From Diphasiastrum complanatum (lineage: Eukaryota; Streptophyta; Lycopodiopsida; Lycopodiales; Lycopodiaceae), in contig CM055095.1 in the NCBI GenBank assembly GCA_029204225.1, positions 75,271,672 through 75,335,671 of the forward strand: DNA of 64,000 nt. The letters run 5' to 3'. Below the pieces are notes generated by a model, which worked only from the letters and a program-made list of their open reading frames with translations, searched no databases and was not told the origin of the DNA. Below are positions 10,446 to 20,258 of this stretch, piece by piece. Both the position numbers and the translations under genes were made by a program. Every line of letters begins with the position of its first letter. The first letter of the stretch is position 1.

Positions 10446-10981
10446 GGATAAGAGAGAGAGAGAGAGAGGAGAGAGAGGGAGAAAGATGGAAATGGAAAAA
10501 CCAAGAGAGTTTTATTATGAAAAAGATGGAAGATGGTGCAATACAAAAGAAATCGCTCCCTCTTATAGATCTAGAGGTGAGCCTCCTTCACTCTCATTGG
10601 CCACTTCATTGGGCAAGGATTCTAATCCAAGCCCTTCAAATAAACACAACTTAAATCTATTGGTTCTAAGAAAACACAAGGGCACTCACATGATTCATGT
10701 GAGTTCTAAGTTGAGCCCTTTTAGCCTTTTTATTTGCAACTTGACTTAGGGCCTCTAATGTCATTTTAGAGTTTTAAGCCCCTAGTCTCTTATTCCTAGG
10801 AATTACAACTTGCTACTTGTGCTCATTGGACTGGGCTTAACACGCAGGATGTCAGTGCCCTTGCACTTATTATTCTACTATATATTGTATTGTGGCGGGG
10901 CCCATTAGGTAAGGCTTGGCCAGCAATATTTAAAGTGGTGGTACCCACTTGTTTATTATTATGCAAGAAATACCCACAACA
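9966..10981 (-). mobile_element. Z LTR, full length
   Basis: It runs from TGTTGTGGGTA (10981-10971) to GACACAACA (9974-9966) with perfect 7-bp terminal inverted repeats. It is followed by GTGGCGCCG, the start of an Asp-type PBS, which is cut short after 12 bases by the next LTR at 9953. Inside are four (GA)n tracts, three of them separated by conserved 45-60 base spacers containing TTTGGGGAAAGTGCTTGAGCCTCCC-like text. The first 450 bases match 19806-20258 (+). Confidence 0.85.
10130..10214 (+). repeat. (GA)n microsatellite
   Basis: About 42 GA units inside the full Z LTR. Further tracts in the same LTR are at 10287-10321, 10371-10437 and 10451-10480 (the last is interrupted). Confidence 0.95.
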
Positions 10982-11272
10982 AGGTCCATGGCCCAAAGTA
11001 CTGCCGGTCCCTCGCGGCACTAGGCTGCAACTGTCGTGAAGGGGCATTGTTGTCAGTTCTCTTATTATTGGGACATGGGTGCTTCAGGAAAAGCGTGGAC
11101 AGAATTCGCTTACATAAAATATGAGGCTTTATTGATTGTTGATCAGCAAAAACCTAGACTTGCCAGATTTTCAGTAATACCCATAAGGGTCTAGTGGCCA
11201 TACCAAATAACGTTGTTCATTGACAATTGGGTAGTCGAGGCATTCCATCGGAGGATCCCAAGATAAATCTTG
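10982..11272 (-). other. Z copy 1 internal 3' end, no gene seen
   Basis: This is sequence between the gag-like frame and the LTR. No polypurine tract of usual form is visible beside the LTR start at 10981, where GGGCCATGGACCT stands instead. Confidence 0.45.
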
Positions 11273-11800
11273 CTAATTTAATGGATTCTCATACATCGGC
11301 GCAACTAGTCCCAATGTCATAGACCCCCCCAAATTGTAAGGTAGATATGACATGCTAGCTTGACTTTCTTGTCTATCTAGGTATTTGTGGTACCTTTCCT
11401 CAGCAGTCGATCTCACAAATTGAGGACAAGGCTTTGTCATTATAAGCGCTGGTGCTTGCTGGACTGGAGGCCTATTTGGGCTTGAATTCCCTAGATTTAG
11501 CCTTGGAAGAATGGTTATTCCCGAGTTTGGACTGCTGCATTGTGGAACAAAGAGACTTTGGTTGAATCTTGCTCGTTGAGGGGCAATCATTAACCTTAGT
11601 CTTCCCTTGGTCATTGCACTTCCCCGTTGAAGGCTACGTGATTGTACTTTCCCTTGGATCTTGTGCTGAATTGTCTTCTCGTTGCTCCGTTGATGCTAGG
11701 CCCCTTTGTAATTCATTACTAAGAATTCTTTGCATTGATTGCGCCAAGAGCTTGGTAAAATCCGCTAGACTTTGTCAGTTGCCAATTTCTTGACTTCCTC
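11273..11800 (-). pseudogene. Z copy 1 gag-like remnant
   Basis: On - one reading frame is nearly open for about 170 codons (two stops) from about 11800 to a stop at 11273. It is rich in Q, R, P and S (e.g. MTKGRLRLMIAPQRARFNQSL, then PPVQQAPALIMTKPCPQFVR..AEERYHKYLDRQ). No known domain is recognised. The place between leader and 3' LTR and the composition suit the disordered C-terminal part of a gag. Upstream, 11840-11990 repeats 7785-7930 of copy 2. Confidence 0.4.
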
Positions 11801-12626
11801 AGTTACCATAAGCGTGATGGATTATACCATCTCTGTCTTTTGTGATGGTTGCCCAAGAGTATCTTTGTGTACTTTGGGACTTTTGCCAGATTATCTTCTT
11901 TCTCACTTGTTTCATAATCCGATTGCACTAATATTTTTCTTTTATAGTGCATACGAGATGAAAGGGTCACCACAGGTGCATGTCAGTCTACATATGCCAA
12001 ATGCCTCCTAGCTATTTGTGAATTTCTCATCAGAAAATCTCAGCATGGATGGATTACAATCCTTCACTAAATGGAAGATTTGATAGGTGTAGTCTCGGAT
12101 TGTTTCATCAAAGAACTTCTGAAGTTTAGATAATCCTACAAGAGCGGTCTCCACAGTTCAGCACTAGAATGTGGCAAAATAGCTAGTTGGTAGATTGCTT
12201 TAGTGATGGCGCAATGGTAAAGATGTTCTAACAATTCTCTCTCTCTTTTTTTGAGTGAGAAGAAGAAGAAAAAAAAAAGATTAATCAGTAAGGATTGAAA
12301 AGTAAAATAGAAATGAGTTTAACAGATGAGAAAGCGGATGGAAGATTGAATGGAGATGGACAAGAAAAATGAAAATAAAGGATGGATGTAACTGATATGG
12401 AGGCCACTCACCAAATAGGCTTGGGCTAAAATTAAAATTGTTGTTTTTTTTAAAAAAAATTATGGTCTTTCTTTTTCTCTTTTTTTTAATTTTACAGTTC
12501 TTTTTTTAAATTTTACGGTCTTTTTTTTTACGATCTTTTTCTTTTTTCTCTTTTTTCTTACGGTCATTTTTTTTTTTTTTACATTTTTTTTTTCTCTTAC
12601 GACTTGTTTTTTCTTTTTTTTTTTAA

Positions 12627-12890
12627 GAATAGAATCGTCAAAGTCGTGGGAGGATGCTATCTAAAAGATAGAGAAAGCTCACCACGTTGAAGTTTTTCTT
12701 CCAATTTTTAGTTTTTATTTTTTTTAAGAAAATAGAACCGTCGCAGTCATGGGAGGAGGCTATCTGAAAGATAGTCGCTCAGCAGCGAGGCTTACGTTCT
12801 TTTTCTGAATTTTAGAGTTTTTAGGGAATAGAACCGTCGCAATCGTGAGAGGAGGCTATCTGAAAGATCGAGTCGCTCACCAATGAGGCT
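12627..12890 (-). repeat. Three hairpin units in Z copy 1 leader
   Basis: Units start on + at about 12627, 12730 and 12826. They show the same two stems as copy 2: CTATCTGAAAGATAG (perfect at 12760-12774) and CTCACCAATGAG-like stems. The spacers differ between copies but the stems are kept. The T-rich block at 12440-12620 matches 8705-8825. Confidence 0.85.
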
Positions 12891-13216
12891 AGGTTCTTTT
12901 TCGATTTTTAGAGTTTTTTTTTTGTGAGTGTTGAACTGGAAAGTAACTCTCGTAGAGATTTATGTGTCCTTGTCTCAGTGAGATGGAACTTCAAGAGTCT
13001 TTGGGAGAGTTACTCACAGTCCGTACAAGCAAAAAAATCCACAAAAACGACAAAATCTCAAAAAAAAGACGGCAAATCTAACACTAAACCACACTAAACT
13101 AACTTTAACAACTTAAAGATTTGAATTTATTTTTTTTAGGTGAAAAAGAGAGGAAAAAGAAGAGAGAAGAGATGAAAGACAAGAAAGACGGCTATGCGGC
13201 AAGACGAGTGTGTGGC

Positions 13217-13236
13217 CCTCCCCGGCAATGGCACCG
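13217..13236 (-). other. Primer binding site of Z (Asp-tRNA type)
   Basis: On -, GGTGCCATTGCCGGGGAG follows the LTR end CACAACA (13244-13238). It closely matches the TGGCGCCGTTGCCGGGGA site known from many plant gypsy-type elements. This makes 13238 a true LTR end and places the leader at lower coordinates. Confidence 0.8.
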
Positions 13237-13237
13237 T

Positions 13238-13394
13238 TGTTGTGTCGTCTTTGTAGAATAGGGTCCGAACGCTAAGAGTGTCAACCTCATCTCAACCTGC
13301 AAAGCACAAAGAGGAGGGAGAGAGAGAAAGAAAGCCCAAATAGCGAGAGGTTTGGAAGGCCCGAGCACCTTTCCCAAACTATTCGGTCGCTACT

Positions 13395-13486
<92 letters not shown>

Positions 13487-13504
13487 AAACCTTGGTTAAG
13501 AAAG
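13238..13504 (-). mobile_element. Z LTR, 3' part (L3')
   Basis: It begins abruptly at 13504 with CTTTCTTAACCAAGG and ends with CACAACA at 13238. It corresponds to 10239-9966 of the full LTR and includes a (GA)n tract at 13397-13483. Its 5' partner is probably 19806-20258 (+); together they lack about 290 bases of the full LTR. The break at 13504/13505 separates it from E integrase. Confidence 0.8.
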
Positions 13505-13977
13505 AGTCTTTGAAGCAACAAAATGCTTCTGACTTGTTTTTAATGAACATTACACTAGCAAATCGAGAGTAATCATCAATGAATGTGATAAAATACAGAG
13601 CTTGACCTAATGAAGGTGCGCTCATAGGACCACACAAGTCATTGTGTATCAATGACAAGATGGATTTCGCCCTTTTGGCTTGTCCTCTGGAAAATCTCAT
13701 TCTAGGTCGTTTTCCTAGTAGACAATTTTCACAGATAGTTTGGTTAGCTGTGGTGACAACAATTATATTCATGCCTTTGACCATTTTATTGTGATGCATA
13801 TACAAGATTGAACGCATGTTTAAATGACCTAATCTATGATGCCATAAATTTGCATCTGGACAACTCACAAAATGTGCAATATCGTGATTCAGTATGTACA
13901 AATTTCCTTCTCTGTAAGCAAAGAGGATTTCCTTTGAGTTCTCATCTAAAATAGTACATTGGTTGGTAGTGAACACC
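13505..13977 (-). pseudogene. pol: Copia E pre-integrase and integrase N-part (segment b)
   Basis: On - the frame runs uninterrupted from 13976: a GAG-pre-integrase domain (LWHHRLGHLN, then CENCLLGK), then the integrase core start (HNDLCGPM with the first catalytic D, and FITFIDDYSRF). It stops being copia at 13505 and the frame continues into (TC)n, an artefact. Its protein start follows on in frame from the end of the E protease segment at about 24170 (-). Its end continues in frame at 20259 (+). It is thus the displaced middle of element E. Confidence 0.85.
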
Positions 13978-15500
13978 TTCGACTTATGGTGAAGCGAAAG
14001 ATGATGACATTTGGGTCAAGGCCATGGGAGATGAGATGGAGTCAATTGTTAAACATAGCACATGAGACTTAGTAGAACCACCAGTTGGCAAGAAACCCAT
14101 TGGATGCAAATGGGTATACAGGACTGAGTACCATGTAGATGAAAGTATAGCAAAGCACAAGGCAATATTGGTGATCAAAGGGTATGCACAAAGTAAAGGC
14201 ATCGACTATGAGGAGACCTTTGCGCCAATATGTAAGCAAAATACTCTACGTCTACTTGTTGCTTTAGCTTCACATTTTGGTTGGCCTTTGCATCAGATGG
14301 ATGTGAAATCTACTTTTTTAAATGGTGAGTTAGAAGAAGAGGTGTTCACGGATCAACCTGAAGGCTTTCTAGCGAAAGGACATGAAAATAAAGTATGTCG
14401 CTTGAAAAAAGCGCTTTATGGTCTTAAAAATAGGCACCATGTGCGTGGTGTAGCAGGATTGATGCCTACTTTGGTACAAAGGAGATGGTGAGAACACATT
14501 TTGATCCAAATTTATATTTCTTATGCTTTGATGGTATGGTTGCTTTGATTGCTCTTTATGTTGATGACTTGATTATTATGGAAAATAATCAAGAGATGAT
14601 AGACATGATCAAGAAAGACCTCATGGAACAATTCGAGATGACAGATATCAGCCCGATGCATTATTGCCTTGGAGTAGAGGTGTGGCAAAAAGGACACGAA
14701 GTGGGTTTAACACAGGTGAAGTATGTCAAAGAGTTGTTGCACAGGTTTAAGTTGCAGGATTGCAAACCAGTGAATACTCCTATTGAACCAGGTTAAAAGC
14801 TTTCTAAGCTTGATGAGTCACAGTCATTTGATGTTATGCTATATAGGCACTTAGTAGGGAGCTTGATTTACCTTACCACGACTAGACCAGATATATGCTA
14901 TGTTGTTGGTATTGTAAGTCAGTTTATGGCAGCACCTACGGAAACACATTGGAAGGCAGCTAAGCACATTTTGCATTATGTAAAAAGCACTTCAGATTAT
15001 GGCTTGATTTACAAGAAGCATGAGGGCTTACCTGAGTTGTGTGGCTATGTGCATGCGGATTGGGGAGGTGACTATGATGATCGTAGATCCACCACAGGGT
15101 ATGTATTTCAGGTTTTTGGTAGTTGCTTTTCCTGGTCAAGTAAGAAACAAAGTGCAATTGCTCTATCCACCACAGAAGCAGAGTATAAGACAATGTGTAG
15201 TGCAGCACATGAAGCTATATGGTTGAGACAAATCTTGGAAGAAGTTGACATGAAGCAGAAAAATTCCACGACGTTACATAGCAACAGTCAGAGTGGCATT
15301 CAGCTAGCAAAGAATCCCGTATTCCATGCGAGAACCAAACACATTGAGATTCAGTATCATTTTATATGTGAGAGGCTGCTAAGTCATGAATTCATGTTGT
15401 TTATTGTAGTACGGAAGAACAACTAGTTGATATTTTCACTAAGTCACTTGTTGGAGAAAAGTCTGATAAGTTTAGATCAAAGCTTTCTGTACTAAAAGTT
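13978..15500 (+). pseudogene. pol: Copia Y reverse transcriptase and RNase H (segment e)
   Basis: The order is the RT start (PSTYGEAKDDDIWVKAM), KWVYR, the QMDVKSTFLNG strand (14299-14335), ALYGLK, a frameshift near 14480, the polymerase box YVDDLII (about 14560-14580), and MHYCLGVEV. RNase H follows with HADWGGDYDDRRSTTGYVF (about 15050), ALSTTEAEY and ARTKHIEI. Two stops (14069, 14794) and one shift break it, and the last part is out of frame. A polypurine tract (AAGAGAGAG, about 15552-15560) and the LTR follow. The N-terminal half of Y is at 21542-24168. Confidence 0.9.
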
Positions 15501-15560
15501 TGTTGACTTTAAAGCTATGTATATGATTGTATAAAAAGTAGACTCTAATTTAAGAGAGAG

Positions 15561-15835
15561 AGTTAGAATTAAAGTAGAATTATTATGCTACTATACTGTG
15601 GGTCCTATCAGTCGATAAGGATCAATTGGCCTTGCCACGAGGGCAAGTCGATGGGACATGCGTCTCGCCAACGGCAACTCGGGTCATGCATGAGTTGCCT
15701 AAGTGAACAACTATATGTACAATGTAATTTCATTTTGAGAAATACAGTTGCTATGTGAGCTTGGTGTGGAGAGTGTTTTCTATCTGTATTACAGTGTAGC
15801 ATGATCTGTGTTCCTATTTGAAGCAAATTCTAAGT
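15561..15835 (+). mobile_element. Copia Y 3' LTR
   Basis: 275 bases with imperfect inverted ends (GTTAGAATT..AATTCTAAG). It aligns from end to end with the LTR at 21542-21815, with scattered substitutions and small gaps. It is followed by the 5-bp duplication CCAAG. Confidence 0.9.
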
Positions 15836-15840
15836 CCAAG
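15836..15840 (+). repeat. Target-site duplication of Y, right copy
   Basis: CCAAG here matches CCAAG at 21537-21541. Removing Y and one copy restores the host RT frame between GLKRAP and AWYD. The two copies now lie about 5.7 kb apart in the wrong order. Confidence 0.85.
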
Positions 15841-16942
15841 GGCCTGGTATGATAGAATAAATCGTTTCTTGTTCCAGCATGATTTTACCTCCTACACCGC
15901 AGATTCAAATGTGTATCTAAAACCAAAGGGGCCAAGCTATGTTGTAATAGCACTATACGTTGATGATTCCCTAATCATCAACAATTCAAATCAGTTGTTG
16001 TAAGAAACTAAGTCCTTACTCTCATCAGAGTTTGAGATGACTAATTTAGGTCCAGTCCATTACCTACTTGGAATGGAGATTCACAGAGATCGTGCGAGCA
16101 GAAGGATCACCATAAGCCAACAATCCTACCTAATTAATGTACTTCGAAGATGCGGCATGGAGGATTGCAATTCTATAGACACTCATATGGATCCAGGATG
16201 CAAGCTATCCAAAGACATGTGCCCCAGAACAAAGGCAGATCAGCAAGAAATGCGCAATTACCCTTATTAGTCTATCATAGATTCTCTCATGTACTCTATG
16301 ATTTGCACACGACCTGATCTAGCATATGCTGTAAGCACGTTGTCACAATTCATGTCCAATCCAAGTCTACAACACTAGAAAGCTCTACAAAGAGTTAGGA
16401 AGTACATTCAATTCTCAAAGCACTATGTCTTGAGTTACAATGGAAATACAGAAGCTGTAGTCTCATTGATTACTTATTCTGATTCAGACTGGGCAGGAGA
16501 CGTAGATACCAAAAAATCCACCTCTGGCTACATTTGCTTTCTTGCAAGAGGACCCATTTCATGGAATAGTAGGAAGCAGAAATGCATTTGATTATCCTCC
16601 ACGGAATCAGAATATGTTGTAGCTACATCAGCAGTGAAGAGGATTTTATGGCTTAGAAGACTACTACAGGATCTAAGATTCTCACAGATTGGTCCAACCA
16701 TATTCTAGTGCGACAATCAGAGTTGTATAGCTCTGTCATTGAACCGACGAACTCACACAAGGACCAAACATATAGAGGTTCAACTTTATTTTCTCAGAGA
16801 GAAGGTTCAGAATGAAGACGTTGCACTAAGTTACTGTTACATAGACAGTATGTTGGCTGACATTCTGACAAAACCATTGTCAAGGGACAAATATTCTACT
16901 CTAGTAGAATTGTTAAATCTCAATTTGAGTCCAGATTCGTAG
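15841..16942 (+). pseudogene. pol: Copia E RT C-part and RNase H (segment f)
   Basis: It begins with the RT text AWYDRINRFL, then YVDDSLII (about 15958), MTNLGPVHYLLGMEI (16037-16080), and stops. RNase H remnants follow: SDSDWAGDVDTKKSTSGY (about 16480-16530) and TKHIEV, then ADILTKPLSRDKY. A UAG near 16269, another near 16590 and further stops disable it. It ends at a stop at 16942 and is followed by a good polypurine tract and the E 3' LTR. Confidence 0.9.
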
Positions 16943-16952
16943 CAACAAGCTT

Positions 16953-16961
16953 AAGGGGGAG
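16953..16961 (+). other. Polypurine tract of E
   Basis: AAGGGGGAG directly precedes the LTR start TGTTGGAATCC. This is the plus-strand primer position and shows the + orientation of segment f. Confidence 0.85.
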
Positions 16962-17753
16962 TGTTGGAATCCTTATCTTCTCCTACTCATCCCTTCTCTC
17001 ACCTCCTACTCTCAAGAATTCTATCTCTCAAAATCGATTTGCAAAAATACACACAAAGTAAGAAACAATCAAAACCGCAAAGCTATTGGCAGCCTATGGT
17101 CTGCTGACCGAAGGGAACCGTTAAATCAATGTTTACGGAGAAGCATGACTCAAACCGCAAACTGCAAGAAACCGCAAACCGCAAGGGAGTCGTTAAAACC
17201 CGTAGGTTACCATCTACGGGCACTTGCGAAATCCCGTCAACCACCGCAAGTGACCTTCTTACGATCTCCTATGAATGACCAGAGTCAACTCTCCTCAACC
17301 ATTTTTAAACGTAAGCTCTGTAAGTTATCCCTTACGATTTACAAGCGACGACGATTTACGAGCTCTGTAAGTTATCCCTTACAATTATCAACGAAGGAAG
17401 CAAACGATCATCTACAAAGCAATCGAACGACCAACGGCTGTTCAAACGATTGCGGACAGACTATGGCCATTATGACCTACATCCTTGCACTACAATTCAT
17501 ACGGAGGATACGTTACTCTGTACTTCCCCTCCTTCACGATGCTTCCAATAACAGATCTACGGATCTTGTTTAAATGATTGTTAATCATCTTGTAAACTAT
17601 AATTACAATAAATCAAAAGACTATGACAACTATAAATATGTATCTGAGTGAAGAGAAGGGGTAATAGGTGTTGTTGAATTGAACAATCTATATGCACATG
17701 GTGATCAAACGACCAAGAGATCTTAAGTAACTAGCTCCTTAGAGTTAGTGATT

Positions 17754-17797
<44 letters not shown>

Positions 17798-18260
17798 GAA
17801 CTATAGCTATTGTTTTGAGTCTGTAATTAGGAGCACATGCTTATCAGCGCTATTGTATTGTGGTTCGATTCTCTTTTATATATATACAGATTTGCTACCG
17901 TGCAAACCTTACATTCTTGATTGAATGCAATTGTCTCTCTCACTCTCTTGCACACAAACATGGTTTTATCAGAGACAGAGGATCGCATGGCTATCCAAGA
18001 TGCCTCATGCTTCACAATCCTACTGTTATGGCAGTCTCATACTCCTACTCTGATAACCCAAAAGGGATTACAAGCTTTTGATTTTGTTTACTAGTCAATC
18101 CACGTTCCTGAAATCTCGGTTACTACTGTGTTCATTATTTTTCTTACTGTTGGTAGAGACATCGTTTTTATCGTAATCGCCTCTCGTGTTATGCTTTTGT
18201 CACGTCCTTTGCAATCGTAATCAATCGCAAACCAAGCAGACTATTGTTCATACACCAACA
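16962..18260 (+). mobile_element. Copia E 3' LTR
   Basis: It starts TGTTGGAATCC and ends TACACCAACA (1299 bases). It is homologous along its length to 25407-26796 on -. It holds a TATA box TATAAATA at 17631-17638 and a (GA)15 tract at 17761-17791. The matching tract in the other LTR is about 101 bases, so the microsatellite changed after insertion. The 5 bases after it, TGTTG, match the flank of the 5' LTR. The open frame at 17145-17573 lies in U3 and has no domain. Confidence 0.9.
17631..17638 (+). promoter_or_regulatory. TATA box in E LTR
   Basis: TATAAATA lies about 670 bases into the LTR. In the other LTR the matching place reads TATGAATA, so that promoter is damaged. Confidence 0.5.
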
Positions 18261-18265
18261 TGTTG
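18261..18265 (+). repeat. Target-site duplication of E, right copy
   Basis: TGTTG follows the 3' LTR here and precedes the 5' LTR on - at 26801-26797. The H reading frame continues across when one copy and E are removed. Confidence 0.8.
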
Positions 18266-18950
18266 CTGTTACGACCATCATGGATTCTGGTGACGCACTA
18301 GGTCTAGTTTCAAGCCTTGCGCGTGTGATCCATATCATGATTGATGAAAAAATGGATATGAGTAAACACATATAAGATATGAGGACATAAAATACACTAA
18401 TTAGCCAAAAGGTTATTCAGTTGAATTGTGGGCTGAAGATTGCTAAACAGCACGAGGCAAAGTCTGAAGCCGAGTTAAAGAAGGCGAACCAATCTGCTCA
18501 ACGCCTCAAAGACTATGTGACGAGCCTTCAAAATTCACTCACGATGGTGCAAGACAAAGTGGACAAAGCTATCTAGGACTTAAAGCAACAAGTGTTGTTG
18601 CTGGTAGGCCAACTAGACCTAGCCGAGTTGGAATGTGAACGTCTTCAAGGTGAACTAGATGCAACCACCCTTGAACGCGATTTCTATTTGCAGACACAAG
18701 TGCCTGATTCTAGTCACTTCGGATGAAATCATATACTTGTTCCGGAAAGTTGAAACCTACCGTACTCACTAGTAGGCTTTCAAGAAAAGTTCGACAAACT
18801 TAAACGTACGGCAACCACTGAGCTTAGCAAGACGAAAACAATCATTAAGGATTACAAAAAGACAGTCGCTCAGGTGTTGGAAGCTGAACCTCAAATTCTA
18901 GTTCTTGTGATGTTGCAATTCTCCTCTCAACACCGGGATCAGGGAAGCAT
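18266..18950 (+). pseudogene. ORF region H, 3' half: coiled-coil part
   Basis: One frame gives MDSGDALGLVSSLARV, then, after stops, a heptad-like helix EAKSEAELKKANQSAQRLKDYVTSLQ (about 18440-18540) and LDLAELECERLQGELDATTLERD (about 18615-18690). The charged, alanine/leucine-rich pattern predicts a coiled coil. It joins in frame with the H segment at 26802 and lower (-) once E is taken out. Function unknown; a gag-like structural protein of the Z group is possible. Confidence 0.5.
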
Positions 18951-18956
18951 GAATAC

Positions 18957-19700
18957 ATGATTGGACGGAGCAGAAATCGCAGATACAATCGATTCCCAAG
19001 CTGCTTAAGCCAGTCCATCTTCATCAGGGACCAAAATTTTGTTTCGAAAACCGATCACCATCAAGGACCAAATCCAAAAAATTTTGCATCAACATTCGCA
19101 TATGTCCTCGAGGGGTGGATTATTATTAAATTCAAAACTTCTAAGATAGAGGTGGAAAAGAAATTGGATAAACTACCGGCATTGGGAGAGCAGCCAGCTT
19201 GGCGAACAACAATTTTTGAGAAAGCTCCGGATTCCATTACAAGCTACATTGCCAACCCTTGCCAATTGCAGGTAGACCCATATTATTTGCCGACGCTGCG
19301 ATGTAATAAGTCGAAAGATTTGGGCGTGCCATTGGATCAAGTCAGCATCCACACCCCAAATTGGCCCATTATTCAACAAACATACGATTGGCAGATATCG
19401 GTCGATTTTATTAGAGCACTTAAGTTTTATGGTGCTGAGTACCGGAATTCGCCAGATCCAACTGTGCGACAATCGACAATATTTGCAAATGATTTGTCCA
19501 AGTTGGCATTCATTGCTACCAGATGGGATGATTGTCTACCTCATTTGACATTCACTCGAATGTTCCCATGGCATCAGATAAAGTCCACAACCAACTGTCG
19601 ATCTCGCCAGATTATATTATCGTGCAGCCATGCTGGGTGGTACTTGGGAATCAAGATTTTTGGCATGGACCACTTCAAATTGGATTGTCGGAGCAAATAA
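18957..19700 (+). CDS. Longest uninterrupted ORF, unknown function
   Basis: 247 codons are open in AT-rich DNA where stops should fall every 20 or so codons, so this is probably a former coding region that has escaped decay. There is no signal peptide, membrane span or motif that I know. It has mixed globular composition, with several tryptophans and the text RALKFYGAEYRNSPDPTV. It follows the coiled-coil part of H and precedes the Z LTR at 19806, so it is likely the C-terminal part of the H product or a second accessory ORF. The start codon is simply the first ATG; the true start may be upstream. Confidence 0.4.
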   Translation: MIGRSRNRRYNRFPSCLSQSIFIRDQNFVSKTDHHQGPNPKNFASTFAYVLEGWIIIKFKTSKIEVEKKLDKLPALGEQPAWRTTIFEKAPDSITSYIANPCQLQVDPYYLPTLRCNKSKDLGVPLDQVSIHTPNWPIIQQTYDWQISVDFIRALKFYGAEYRNSPDPTVRQSTIFANDLSKLAFIATRWDDCLPHLTFTRMFPWHQIKSTTNCRSRQIILSCSHAGWYLGIKIFGMDHFKLDCRSK

Positions 19701-19805
19701 GTGTTTTTTTCCACACAAATACGATTTTAATACAAAGCACCTAGAATTTATGGAGAAGGTGCAATACCATCTCATCAAAGTACAACGCGAGCAAAACCAG
19801 AGCCT

Positions 19806-20258
19806 TGTTGTGGGTATTTCTTGCACAATAACAAACAAGTGGGTCCCACCACTTAAAATATTGTTGGCCAAGCCTTACCTAGTGGGCCCTGCCACAGTAC
19901 AGTGTATAGTAGAATAATAAGTGCGAAGCATTGGCGTCCTGCGTGTATAAGCCCAGCCACCGATGAGCACAAGTAGCAAGTTGTAATTCCTAGGAATAAG
20001 AGACTAGGGGCTTAAAACTCTAAAATGACATTAGAGGCCCTAAGTCAAGTTGCAAATAAAAAAGTTAAAAGGGCCTAAATTAGAACTCATATGAATCATG
20101 TGAGTGCCCTTGTGCTTTCTTAGCACCACTAGATTTAAGCTGTGTTTATTTGAAAGGCTTGGACAAGAATCCTTGCTCCAATGAAGTGGCCAATGAGAGT
20201 GAAGGAGGCTCACCTCTAAATCTAAAAGAGAGAGCCATTTCCTGTGTATTGTATCATC
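19806..20258 (+). mobile_element. Z LTR, 5' part (L5')
   Basis: It starts TGTTGTGGGTATTTCTTGCAC and matches the first 450 bases of the full Z LTR (10981-10532, -). It ends at 20258, where E integrase resumes in frame. It is the counterpart of 13238-13504. The frame at 20150 runs through the junction. Confidence 0.85.

Larger units (their letters stand above)
7449..13504 (-). mobile_element. Tandem concatemer of Z-family LTR elements
   Basis: On -, the order is: LTR 3' part (13504-13238), Asp-type PBS, internal region, full LTR (10981-9966), PBS stub, second deleted LTR (9953-9620), PBS, internal region, LTR 3' part (7757-7449). The LTR ends are perfect inverted TGTTGTG..CACAACA. The two internal regions match each other along their length: hairpin units at 12627-12890 against 8828-9080, and the segment 11840-11990 against 7785-7930. 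No reverse transcriptase is present, so these are non-autonomous copies. Shared LTRs in tandem are the usual product of unequal LTR recombination. Confidence 0.75.

Noticed and set aside
9431-10654. Long frames of repeated RE, SL or LS residues
   Set aside because: They are translations of (GA)n or (TC)n microsatellites in all frames, not genes.
19173-19472. 99-codon frame on -
   Set aside because: It is antisense to the longer clean ORF at 18957-19700 and a likely shadow.
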